Shown piece after piece: positions 1-6,156 of a DNA stretch of 10,733 nucleotides. Source of the DNA: Candidatus Aenigmatarchaeota archaeon (GTDB taxonomy: Archaea; Aenigmatarchaeota; Aenigmatarchaeia; QMZP01; QMZT01). The stretch spans positions 1 to 10,733 of the forward strand of contig DAOWAL010000032.1 of assembly GCA_030634615.1 (NCBI GenBank), written 5' to 3'. The position numbers and the translations under genes are program-made. Below the pieces are notes generated by a model that saw nothing but the letters and a program-made list of their open reading frames with translations, made no database searches and was not told the DNA's origin. Numbering within the stretch: position 1 is the first letter of the stretch; the number at the start of each line of letters is the position of its first letter.

Positions 1-2
1 CA

Positions 3-488
3 TTTGTTGCCAAAGCAAGGCTAATGGACATAAACCCTGAGACAAGGATACAGGATATTTCCGAAAATCTTAACAACACTAACGCTGAAAAACTCTTAGC
101 AGGATTTGATGTAATTGTGGATTGTACCGACAACATGGAATCACGTTACGTAATAAACAAGTTTTCAAAGAAAAACGGTGCCGCGTGGATATATGGAACT
201 GTTTTGCGGGATGAAGGATTTTCGTCAACATTTATTCCTCATGAAGGTCCTTGCTTTTCTTGCATTTATCCAAAAATTTCTGATGAAATTGAAAACAATG
301 CTGAAGCTGGTGTTATATCTCCTATTATAGGTATAATAGCTTCATGGCAGGTAATGGAAACAATAAAGATTATTACGGGGATTGGCAAACCAAATCTTTC
401 TAAGATTCTTAGGGTAACTCTCAATGATCCTAAGTTTGGATTCATAAATATTAAGAAAAAACACAATTGTAAGGTGTGTACTTCATGA
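3..488 (+). CDS. ThiF/MoeB/HesA-family E1-like adenylyltransferase (5'-truncated by window edge)
   Basis: C-terminal part of an E1-like enzyme that adenylates the C-terminal glycine of a ubiquitin-fold sulfur carrier (ThiS/MoaD/SAMP type). The frame is open to the left edge, so position 24 is not the true start. Visible family features are the ATP-contacting region ending in KARLMDINPETR, the DCTDN motif (residues 33-37 counted from Met at 24) with the nucleotide-binding Asp, and a zinc site made of CFSC (77-80) and CKVC (149-152). The GVISPIIGIIAS segment aligns with GVMAPLIGVIGS of MoeB. In MoeB and ThiF a Cys precedes this segment; here the position is Asn92 (codon 297-299). That predicts an adenylating enzyme that forms no covalent thioester or acyl-disulfide. 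MoeB also works without its Cys. The gene overlaps thiI by 4 nt (ATGA), so it is in the same operon. The choice among MoeB, ThiF and SAMP activator is open because the N-terminus is missing. Confidence 0.9.
   Translation, partial: FVAKARLMDINPETRIQDISENLNNTNAEKLLAGFDVIVDCTDNMESRYVINKFSKKNGAAWIYGTVLRDEGFSSTFIPHEGPCFSCIYPKISDEIENNAEAGVISPIIGIIASWQVMETIKIITGIGKPNLSKILRVTLNDPKFGFINIKKKHNCKVCTS
471..476 (+). promoter_or_regulatory. Shine-Dalgarno site of thiI
   Basis: AAGGTG lies 8 nt before ATG at 485 and matches the archaeal anti-SD (GGTG core). It decides the start: the alternative in-frame GTG at 476 would overlap the SD itself. Confidence 0.7.
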
Positions 489-1612
489 AAAAAGTTTTTA
501 TTGCAAAATATGGTGAACTCTGGCTTAAGTCAGAACCTGTAAAAAAACAGTTTGCTACAAAGCTTGCTAATAATGTCAAAAGCATGCTTGAAAGAAGGGG
601 CATAAAATCCAATGTTCATCGATTCAGGGATATGATCGCAGTAGAATCAGAAAATCCTAAGGTAGCAGATGTTCTTAGTAAGACATTTGGTATATCATGG
701 TTTTCATATGCAACAGAAGTTGAATCTAATCTCAAGTCAATGGAAAAAATTGTACTAAAATTTGCCAAGGAAATAAAACCTGAACAGACATTTGCGATAA
801 GGGCAAGTAGACAGAATAAACAATTACCTTTTACGAGCATGCAGATAGAAAATGAAATGGGAAAACTTGTGGATAGAAAAGTAAATCTTTCAAATCCTGA
901 TTTTACAATTTTCATCGAAGCTAACAAAGACAGAGCTTACGTTTTTTCAGAAAAGATGAGAGGACCGGGAGGTCTCCCATACGGTGTCAGCGGAAAACTT
1001 GTTTCAATGATATCTGGTGGAATAGATTCACCGGTTGCGTCATGGTTTATGATGAAAAGAGGATGTTCTGTTGATTTTATTAATTTTTCAACAGATGACA
1101 GATCTTCTGAAAAAGTAAAGCATTTAGTTCAAAAACTTGGTGAGTATGCACCAGATAAACTCAATTTTCATGTAGTACCGTACAAAAAAGTTTTAGAAGC
1201 TGTTTCAAAGTATGCAGAAATCAAACTTACATGTGTTTTTTGCAAGCGTTTGATGTATAAAATATCTGAAAAATTCGCAGGTGATGTTAAAGCAAAAGCA
1301 ATCGTCACAGGTGAAAATCTTGGTCAGGTTGCATCGCAGACCCTTGATAACCTTTCTACAAACACAAAGGCTGTTGATATTCCAGTACTTCGTCCTTTGA
1401 TAGGTATGGATAAGCAGGATACAATAGAGCTAGCTAAAAAAATCGGAACATTCGATATGTCAATAGATAATGTAAAGCCATGCAAATTTGTTCCTAAAGG
1501 TCCTGCCACAAAGTCGACTATTGAAAAAGTTGATGAAGAGGAAAAGAAAATAAAAGATCTAAGCAGAATACTTAGAAAATCAATTGATGATTCAGAGAGG
1601 TTAAAAATATGA
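485..1612 (+). CDS. thiI: tRNA 4-thiouridine synthetase ThiI (archaeal form, no rhodanese domain)
   Basis: ThiI adenylates U8 of tRNA and inserts sulfur to give s4U; in some organisms it also supplies sulfur for thiamine. The 375-residue protein has an N-terminal ferredoxin-like/THUMP region (about 1-160), then a PP-loop ATPase domain with SGGIDSPVASW (177-187). Further ThiI signatures are CVFCKRLM (250-257), VTGENLGQVASQTL and LRPLIGMDKQDTI. It stops after the PP-loop domain, so it lacks the C-terminal rhodanese domain that carries the persulfide Cys in E. coli ThiI, as usual in archaea. Three cysteines, CxxC at 250/253 and Cys333 in KPCKFVP, match the set known in archaeal ThiI to bind a [3Fe-4S] cluster. 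ATG at 485 is chosen over GTG at 476 because of the SD at 471-476 and the ATGA overlap with the upstream gene. It also overlaps nadM by 4 nt. Confidence 0.96.
   Translation: MKKVFIAKYGELWLKSEPVKKQFATKLANNVKSMLERRGIKSNVHRFRDMIAVESENPKVADVLSKTFGISWFSYATEVESNLKSMEKIVLKFAKEIKPEQTFAIRASRQNKQLPFTSMQIENEMGKLVDRKVNLSNPDFTIFIEANKDRAYVFSEKMRGPGGLPYGVSGKLVSMISGGIDSPVASWFMMKRGCSVDFINFSTDDRSSEKVKHLVQKLGEYAPDKLNFHVVPYKKVLEAVSKYAEIKLTCVFCKRLMYKISEKFAGDVKAKAIVTGENLGQVASQTLDNLSTNTKAVDIPVLRPLIGMDKQDTIELAKKIGTFDMSIDNVKPCKFVPKGPATKSTIEKVDEEEKKIKDLSRILRKSIDDSERLKI
1594..1601 (+). promoter_or_regulatory. Shine-Dalgarno site of nadM
   Basis: AGAGAGGT lies 7 nt before ATG 1609, inside the end of thiI. It supports translation of nadM as an internal operon gene. 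Confidence 0.6.
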
Positions 1613-2103
1613 AGGCATTATTTTTTGGACGATTCCAACCGTTTCACAATGGACACTTAAAGGTAATAAAAGAAATTCACAATGAATACGATTACATAAC
1701 AATAGTTGTGTGTGGGCCAAACAATCCTGACGAAAAGAACCCATTTACGTTTGAAGAACGTAAAGAAATGATAGACAAAGCGCTCCATGAGACCGGAATA
1801 CATTACGATGTACGGGAAATTGTTGATGTAAACGATGATGAAAAGTGGAGTAATGAAGTTATCAAACTTGGAATGTTTGATACAGCCTTTTCTCGTAATT
1901 CATGGACAATAAGATGTCTTATAAAAATAGGTGCAAACGTAAAAGAACATGATCTATACGGAAGAGCTAAGCAATCCGGAACACAGATAAGAAAAAATAT
2001 TTTAGAGGGAAATGAATGGAAAGAACTTGTGCCAAGAGAAGTGTACGGATATATCAAAAGCATAAACGGTGAAGAACGTCTGAAAAAAACATTCATTTCT
2101 TAA
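1609..2103 (+). CDS. nadM: Archaeal-type nicotinamide-nucleotide adenylyltransferase NadM
   Basis: Transfers AMP from ATP to nicotinamide mononucleotide to make NAD+ in the cytoplasm. The 164-residue length is near that of known archaeal NadM (about 168). The nucleotidyltransferase signature GRFQPFHNGH is at 7-16, the family-specific NPFTFEER at 44-51, and the second ATP motif SGTQIR at 123-128 (equivalent of ISSTxIR), followed by the typical LVPREVYGYIKSINGEERL tail. The middle segment FSRNSWTIRCL replaces the more usual YSNNPLV-like stretch, so substrate contacts there may differ. The start overlaps the thiI stop (ATGA) and has an SD at 1594-1601. The gene ends 4 bp from the convergent coaD stop, so two members of the same nucleotidyltransferase superfamily sit tail to tail. 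They are different families, not a recent duplication. Confidence 0.95.
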   Translation: MKALFFGRFQPFHNGHLKVIKEIHNEYDYITIVVCGPNNPDEKNPFTFEERKEMIDKALHETGIHYDVREIVDVNDDEKWSNEVIKLGMFDTAFSRNSWTIRCLIKIGANVKEHDLYGRAKQSGTQIRKNILEGNEWKELVPREVYGYIKSINGEERLKKTFIS

Positions 2104-2107
2104 TGTT

Positions 2108-2575
2108 TCATTCTTTGTCCATTTTCATTTCTCTTATCTTGGTTGAAGAAATTGGTTCATTATCCTTTCCTAAAACCATGTCTATCTCAATGATATCAAG
2201 TGGCTTTAGCCCTTCGCACAATCTTATTTCGTTTATTCCCCTAGCCCCGGGAATAGTCTTCTTGCTCACGATTATCGCCTCTACATCCTTGCTAATAGCT
2301 TCGGGTCCGTAAAAGTTTTCCAGTTCTGTTATGTTGTATCTTTTTTTAGATATTTTTTTAGATGAAAGGTATTTTTCTAAATTTTTCTCTCTTTTACCGT
2401 ATTTGTTCACGTTTTCTTTCGCTTTGCACTCTATGTAAAAATCAGTACATAATCCTATATGACAGAAATATGCTACTTCAAATGCTTTTTTTATGAGAGC
2501 TTCGTGGCCTTTGTGTGTTGGAATATCGAAAGTCCCGCCGAAACATGCCACCTTGTATTTTCTCTTAACTGTCAT
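2108..2575 (-). CDS. coaD: Archaeal-type phosphopantetheine adenylyltransferase (PPAT)
   Basis: Fourth step of CoA synthesis: ATP plus 4'-phosphopantetheine gives dephospho-CoA and pyrophosphate. The 155-residue protein matches archaeal/eukaryotic-type PPAT, not bacterial CoaD. It has GGTFD plus HKGH (13-24), the PGARGINEIRLCEGLKPLDII region (109-129), VLGKDNEPISSTKIR (134-148) with the second ATP motif, and the usual length. Between GTFD and HxGH there are three residues (IPT) where many relatives have two, for example GTFDRLHLGH. The DNA reads cleanly through this point, so it is probably a subfamily trait. The start ATG at 2573-2575 has no SD; a TATA element lies about 25 bp upstream, so the mRNA is probably leaderless. 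It shares a 90-bp divergent intergenic region with the OB-fold gene. A pantothenate kinase gene of the same pathway lies at 7383-8204. Confidence 0.92.
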   Translation of the reverse strand: MTVKRKYKVACFGGTFDIPTHKGHEALIKKAFEVAYFCHIGLCTDFYIECKAKENVNKYGKREKNLEKYLSSKKISKKRYNITELENFYGPEAISKDVEAIIVSKKTIPGARGINEIRLCEGLKPLDIIEIDMVLGKDNEPISSTKIREMKMDKE

Positions 2576-2596
2576 AAAATATGCTTATTTTTTTGG

Positions 2597-2603
2597 TTTA
2601 AAA
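2597..2603 (-). promoter_or_regulatory. TATA element of coaD
   Basis: On the minus strand this reads TTTTAAA within CTTTTAAACC, centred about 25 bp upstream of the coaD ATG. That spacing predicts a leaderless transcript. Prediction from spacing and composition only. Confidence 0.55.
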
Positions 2604-2624
2604 GAATTTCGAACGACGTCTGCG

Positions 2625-2630
2625 TTTAAA
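2625..2630 (+). promoter_or_regulatory. TATA element of the OB-fold gene
   Basis: TTTAAA in GCGTTTAAACAT lies about 38 bp before ATG 2666, which predicts a leader of roughly 10-13 nt. The other divergent promoters in the window are mostly closer to their start codons. Confidence 0.45.
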
Positions 2631-2665
2631 CATAACTTCTTAACCCGATACGGGAAAATTTTAGC

Positions 2666-3061
2666 ATGGAGACGAATAAACATTGGATCATTCTCATCAC
2701 AATCATTGTTGTTCTCGATGTAGCAGCCATCGGTATATCTAGTGTAACAGGTAATATTGCGTCATCTGAAAACGTTCCATTCACAGTTTCAGAAGTTTAT
2801 GAGAAATCTCTCATTGGGGATTATGTGTATGTTAAAGGAACAGTTTCTAAGGTTCTTAGTGATCACACTTCTGAAAAGGGCTTTAAGTACCAGCAATTTA
2901 TGCTTTCGGATGTGGAGCAAAAAATCAAGATTTTCTGTTCTGTTAAGTATGGGAGAACTGATGTTTCTGAAGGCGATGAAATATTGTTTAACGGTGAGTA
3001 CAAAAAATTCTACAACACGTATGAAATCTATGGGTTTTGTAGCGAGATTATAAAATTTTAA
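2666..3061 (+). CDS. Membrane-anchored OB-fold protein
   Basis: 131 residues. One hydrophobic segment at about 8-26 (WIILITIIVVLDVAAIGIS) follows a short charged N-terminus, so it is a signal anchor or uncleaved signal peptide. The rest (about 38-131) has the strand pattern of a small OB fold: DYVYVKGTVSKVL, FKYQQFMLSDVEQKIKIFC, GDEILFNGEYKKFYNTYEI. This layout (a v-v-G-x-V strand, a long hairpin, a Gly-Asp turn and a G-x-y strand) resembles tRNA_anti/RecG-type OB domains and small exported OB-fold proteins. The OB domain should lie outside the cytoplasm, so nucleic acid is not an obvious ligand; a polysaccharide, a cofactor or an assembly role is equally possible. Cys91 and Cys125 could form a disulfide outside. 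No specific function is assigned. Confidence 0.75.
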   Translation: METNKHWIILITIIVVLDVAAIGISSVTGNIASSENVPFTVSEVYEKSLIGDYVYVKGTVSKVLSDHTSEKGFKYQQFMLSDVEQKIKIFCSVKYGRTDVSEGDEILFNGEYKKFYNTYEIYGFCSEIIKF

Positions 3062-3157
3062 TTTGTTCTAACTGTCCCAAATCAAAATTTTATAGCGCAA
3101 GCTATTGAAAGTTCCGGTCCAATTCTCAGCGCCTAGTCAATTCCGTTTATAGTCATA
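3062..3157. other. Non-coding gap with a small GNRA-type hairpin
   Basis: This 96-bp gap separates the convergent OB-fold and orphan genes and is the longest convergent spacer in the window. Positions 3092-3105 read ATAGC-GCAA-GCTAT, a perfect 5-bp stem closed by a GNRA tetraloop. Two related words follow, GGTCCAATTC and AGTCAATTCC, and ATAGT-CAT-ACTAT (3149-3161) makes a second short stem that overlaps the orphan gene's stop codon. I see no tRNA cloverleaf and no C/D-box pair. It may hold termination signals for both genes or a small structured RNA. Confidence 0.3.
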
Positions 3158-3898
3158 CTATGCTACCTCTCTTGAGCCGTTTTTGTTACCATCGTGTTTG
3201 TTCGTATGTATGTACCTATTCAATGAGTTTTTCATATTATCCAGCTCCACACTTAGTTCATCCATGCTATCGCCATTTTCGTCAAACAACTTCTTAGACA
3301 GTTTGTCTGTTCTTAACACATACTTAAAGTCTATTTTTTCGTGTACTCCAAGGTCGCTTTCGTGTATGTCTTTCATGAAGTTCATGAAATCTTTTTTTAA
3401 TGTGTCCCGTTTTTTGTTTTCAATTATTTCGCTTTTTTCACGTTGTGTTTTTTTATTTTCCAGGTGTTTACCAAACTTCATTCCTGAAGTCAGGAGACCT
3501 CCCATTAAAGCTCCCTTAAGCCAGTTGTAATCGCTTCCTGGGTGTTGTGTTACGACATATCCAAGACCGCTCCCTGTTCCGAGAACGCTTATGCCCCATA
3601 TGCCTAACCAGTCGTATGTGTTTTTTATAGCGGTTTTTACTGCTTTAGAAGTCGTCTTTGTGTATTTCCAGCGTTTCTGAAAATTTTGTTTTGTCTCTTC
3701 CCAGTCATTTTTCATGTAGTTTTTGAATTTGCTGGGTTTTGTTTTTTTATAATCTGAGTTCGCTCGATACAAACCATAGTTGTTTATTCCTGCCAACATG
3801 GCATAAGTGTTTATTTTAGGTGGTTTGTAATTACTTGGGCGATATTTTTTGTCACTTGTTAACCAGGCGTTGCATTGCTTGCCTGCCGATTCTTTCAT
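3158..3898 (-). CDS. Lys-rich hypothetical protein with a central hydrophobic region
   Basis: 246 residues; I do not recognise the family. The N-terminal 95 residues are Lys/Tyr/Asn-rich and basic. The middle (about 97-142) has two Gly-rich hydrophobic stretches, WLGIWGISVLGTGSGLGYVV and WLKGALMGGLLTSGMKFG, separated by THPGSDYN-like polar residues; these could form a membrane hairpin. Residues 146-245 are highly charged with Lys/Glu-rich segments likely to be helical or coiled-coil, ending in an Asn/Lys/Gly-rich tail. Possibly a membrane-associated or peripheral scaffold protein; function unknown. The start at 3898 is supported by a TATA element about 28 bp upstream and the absence of an SD, the same arrangement as neighbouring first genes. 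It is transcribed divergently from mscS and convergently with the OB-fold gene. Confidence 0.72.
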   Translation of the reverse strand: MKESAGKQCNAWLTSDKKYRPSNYKPPKINTYAMLAGINNYGLYRANSDYKKTKPSKFKNYMKNDWEETKQNFQKRWKYTKTTSKAVKTAIKNTYDWLGIWGISVLGTGSGLGYVVTQHPGSDYNWLKGALMGGLLTSGMKFGKHLENKKTQREKSEIIENKKRDTLKKDFMNFMKDIHESDLGVHEKIDFKYVLRTDKLSKKLFDENGDSMDELSVELDNMKNSLNRYIHTNKHDGNKNGSREVA

Positions 3899-3922
3899 TT
3901 CTATTTAGGTTATGATAATAAG

Positions 3923-3930
3923 ATTTAAAA
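3923..3930 (-). promoter_or_regulatory. TATA element of the 246-residue orphan gene
   Basis: Minus-strand TTTTAAAT in AGCTTTTAAATC, centred about 28 bp upstream of ATG 3898. This is consistent with a leaderless or near-leaderless transcript. Confidence 0.5.
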
Positions 3931-3990
3931 GCTTTCAAAAAATACTACAATTGTCGTATTTTAACGGCAGTGAAACACACATTTCAAACG

Positions 3991-3998
3991 TATTTAAA
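3991..3998 (+). promoter_or_regulatory. TATA element of mscS
   Basis: TATTTAAA, centred about 27 bp before ATG 4022, with an A-rich BRE-like TTTCAAAC just upstream. There is no SD before the start, so a leaderless mRNA is predicted. Confidence 0.55.
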
Positions 3999-4021
3999 CC
4001 TGTACTGAAAATAACATTACT

Positions 4022-4852
4022 ATGATAGACACAGAGCTTCTCAATCAACTTTTGGCAAACGAATGGGTTGTCAAAATAATATGGATAGGGATTACACTGC
4101 TTGTTGCAAAGATAGCAATAAAGCTCTTTGGTCCGATTATCAGGAAATTTGATGACGCAGTGGATTCTGTAGACTGGGAAGACCACACACACACGTTAAT
4201 AGAAAGACTCATAAGATATGTTGTGTGGTTGGTTGCAGTCCTTTGTATACTCGAGATTCTCGGACTTCAGGGTGCAATAACAACTGCTCTTGCCGGAGCG
4301 GGTGTTGCGGGAATTGCAATAGGTTTTGCCGCGAAGGATACACTTTCAAACTTTATCTCAGGCATGTTCCTCTACACTGACAAGACTTTTAAGATAGGTG
4401 ACATAGTGGAGATAGATGGTAAGATAGGAAAGGTAATCGATATACATTTGAGAAAAACGGTCATAAGAGGATTCGATAACAAGGTCATAACAATACCGAA
4501 TGCAAAAACAGCGGAATCAATGATCATAAACTATTCTCAGGAGTCTACAAGAAGGGTTTCTGTTCCAATTGGAATTGCATATGAGGCAAACATGGAGAAA
4601 GCCGAAAAAACCATACTTGATGTCATAGCAAAGGATCCGGACTTCCTTGAAAAACCAAAGCCAATGGTCGTTGTAACGGGATTCGGTGACTTTTCTGTTG
4701 ACTTGGAAGTAAGGGCATGGATAGAAAATAAAAAATATGTCGACAAGAAAGTGCGGCTCATGAAACAGATAAAGATAGCCTTTGACAAAAACAACATTGA
4801 AATTCCATATCCAAAAAGAGTTATGCTAAATCCACCTAAAGGGAAAAAGTAA
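4022..4852 (+). CDS. mscS: MscS-family small-conductance mechanosensitive channel
   Basis: A heptameric membrane channel that opens under membrane tension and releases solutes on osmotic downshock. The length of 276 residues is close to E. coli MscS (286). There are three predicted membrane segments, at about 16-36, 64-82 and 88-114. The third is the pore helix, with the Gly/Ala-rich AGAGVAGIAIGFAAKDTLSNF (91-111) diagnostic of the family. The cytoplasmic beta domain follows, with FKIGDIVEIDGKIGKV (123-138), the TVIRGFDNKVITIPNAK region, and the C-terminal FDKNNIEIPYPKRV signature. All expected elements are present and nothing is broken. It has its own TATA element and a hairpin/T-tract terminator, so it is probably a single-gene transcription unit. 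The propeller gene follows after 44 bp. Confidence 0.95.
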   Translation: MIDTELLNQLLANEWVVKIIWIGITLLVAKIAIKLFGPIIRKFDDAVDSVDWEDHTHTLIERLIRYVVWLVAVLCILEILGLQGAITTALAGAGVAGIAIGFAAKDTLSNFISGMFLYTDKTFKIGDIVEIDGKIGKVIDIHLRKTVIRGFDNKVITIPNAKTAESMIINYSQESTRRVSVPIGIAYEANMEKAEKTILDVIAKDPDFLEKPKPMVVVTGFGDFSVDLEVRAWIENKKYVDKKVRLMKQIKIAFDKNNIEIPYPKRVMLNPPKGKK

Positions 4853-4878
4853 TTCCCTGTTTTTTTCTTTTTATTTTT
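4841..4878 (+). terminator. Hairpin plus T-tract terminator after mscS
   Basis: GGGAA (4841-4845) and TTCCC (4853-4857) form a 5-bp stem around a 7-nt loop that contains the mscS stop codon. Runs of 7, 5 and 5 T follow (4860-4878). Archaeal termination normally needs only oligo-T; the hairpin makes this look like an intrinsic terminator of the bacterial kind. Confidence 0.55.
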
Positions 4879-4896
4879 ACTTTTCAAGTTTTCAGT

Positions 4897-6156
4897 ATGA
4901 GCTTTGACTTTGAAAGGGACTTTGAAATAGAGCTTTCTGATTTCGATGTCAAAAAGAATAATTTTTCATATAGATACTGGATATTTGAACCTGGAGGTAG
5001 CACTGAAAGTTGTAAGGTGGACGGTGACTTGGTTTTTTCAGGTGCAATGGATTATTATCTTTATGCAATAGATGCCAGGACCGGCAAACTTGTATGGAAA
5101 TTCAGAGCAGGGGATTGTGTGGTTAATCCTGTCCCGGAAGTCGATTCTGAAAAGGTTTACACTATTTGCTACGATGGGAATCTCTATGCAATAGAAAAAA
5201 AGACAGGAAAGGAAGTATGGCGATTCAAGTCTGGTGACAAGTGCTGGGCTTCGCCTTCGTATCATGATGGGGTCGTGTACTTCAGTTCAAAGGACAATTT
5301 TATATATGCTGTCAATGCTGATACCGGGAAAGAGATATGGCGATTTAAGACAGGAGAGATGGCCGTGACAACCCCAACTGTTCACGAAGAAAAACTTCTT
5401 TTCGGAAGCTACGACGGATTTCTATATGCAGTGAACAGAGAAAGCGGAAGGGAAATCTGGAGATTCAAGACATCGGGCAGTCTTGTCAATGTCAAAAAAT
5501 TCAACATTGGCAAAAATATTGTCTATTTCGGCTCTTACGACGGCAACTTGTATGCTGTGAATATCGATACGGGAAGGGAAATCTGGAGATTTAAAGCAGG
5601 AGCAGGCATAACGAGCTCTGTTAAGTTTGAAAACGGCAAAGTGTATCTGGGTTCCCATGATCATACCATATACTGTATCGATGCCTCTACAGGAAGGGAA
5701 ATGTGGAGATACCGTGCGGGCGACAGGATAGGGTCAGTAATAAACACCTTTAACGGCAGACTCTACTTTGGGTCAAAGGACCACAACTTCTATTGCTTAA
5801 ATTCAGAAACAGGCAAGGAACTGTGGAGATTCAAGACATTCCACGAGGTGTGGTCTCCTACAGACTACCATGAAGGAAAAGTTATTTTCGCATCTCTTGA
5901 CTGCCATGTTTATTGTCTGGATGCTGTAACGGGCAAAGAGGTATGGACCTTTGAGACCAGCACAAAAAACATTGCAAATTATACAATAGGTGAAGAGGTT
6001 TCAGCCGAAATTACCATAAGTGCACCAGAGAACGATCACGTCGAAGAAAAGAAATACGATTTCTCACCTGTCATAGAAGAGCTTAGGGGAGAGTACTCTA
6101 CGAAGAGCGAGTATGCCATGAAAAGCGAGTACAAACAGGAAGGCGACTACAAATAA
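4897..6156 (+). CDS. Eight-bladed PQQ-like beta-propeller protein, no signal peptide
   Basis: 419 residues with eight copies of a blade motif of the form DGxLYAV(N/D)xxTG(K/R)E(I/V)WRFKxG. The conserved Trp codons begin at 5095, 5218, 5338, 5458, 5584, 5704, 5824 and 5944, a spacing of 40-42 residues typical of PQQ-like (BamB-type) repeats. Blades 4-6 are nearly identical in DNA around GGGAAATCTGGAGATT, which suggests fairly recent internal duplication or conversion. Most family members are exported; here the N-terminus (MSFDFERDFEIELSDFDV) is acidic and has no signal peptide, so a cytoplasmic scaffold or sensor role is likely. The tail (about 399-419) is made of 6-residue repeats EYSTKS, EYAMKS, EYKQEG, DYK. 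There is no catalytic motif and no evidence for a bound PQQ. No SD precedes the start; a T-rich possible TATA lies about 24 bp upstream. The 3' end overlaps the MFS gene by 10 bp. Confidence 0.88.
   Translation: MSFDFERDFEIELSDFDVKKNNFSYRYWIFEPGGSTESCKVDGDLVFSGAMDYYLYAIDARTGKLVWKFRAGDCVVNPVPEVDSEKVYTICYDGNLYAIEKKTGKEVWRFKSGDKCWASPSYHDGVVYFSSKDNFIYAVNADTGKEIWRFKTGEMAVTTPTVHEEKLLFGSYDGFLYAVNRESGREIWRFKTSGSLVNVKKFNIGKNIVYFGSYDGNLYAVNIDTGREIWRFKAGAGITSSVKFENGKVYLGSHDHTIYCIDASTGREMWRYRAGDRIGSVINTFNGRLYFGSKDHNFYCLNSETGKELWRFKTFHEVWSPTDYHEGKVIFASLDCHVYCLDAVTGKEVWTFETSTKNIANYTIGEEVSAEITISAPENDHVEEKKYDFSPVIEELRGEYSTKSEYAMKSEYKQEGDYK
6091..6153 (+). repeat. 18-bp tandem microrepeat (3.5 copies) at the 3' end of the propeller gene
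   Basis: The units start at 6091, 6109, 6127 and 6145 (last one partial) and begin GAGTAC, GAGTAT, GAGTAC and GACTAC. They encode EYSTKS, EYAMKS, EYKQEG and DYK. The regular period with preserved Glu/Asp-Tyr pairs shows a repeat kept at the protein level. Confidence 0.7.

Noticed and set aside
476..484. GTG 476 as the thiI start
   Set aside because: It would overlap the Shine-Dalgarno AAGGTG; ATG 485 has correct spacing and the family start MKK...
2103..2312. Plus-strand 69-residue frame opposite coaD
   Set aside because: It has no promoter or SD of its own and is fully antisense to a well-supported PPAT gene.
1609..2575. nadM and coaD as an inverted duplication
   Set aside because: They share only the superfamily HxGH and SxTxIR motifs; the rest differs and matches two separate families.
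3062..3157. Possible tRNA remnant or C/D-box guide RNA in the spacer
   Set aside because: GTTCCGGTCCAATTC only loosely recalls a T-arm; there are no acceptor stem, anticodon arm or paired C and D boxes.
3935..4192. Minus-strand 85-residue Cys-containing frame opposite the start of mscS
   Set aside because: It covers the mscS TATA and N-terminus in antisense; its composition fits a shadow frame.
5090..5960. A regular repeat of about 120 bp as a possible CRISPR-like or tandem DNA repeat array
   Set aside because: The repeat keeps one open frame and encodes PQQ-like propeller blades; units vary freely at codon third positions.
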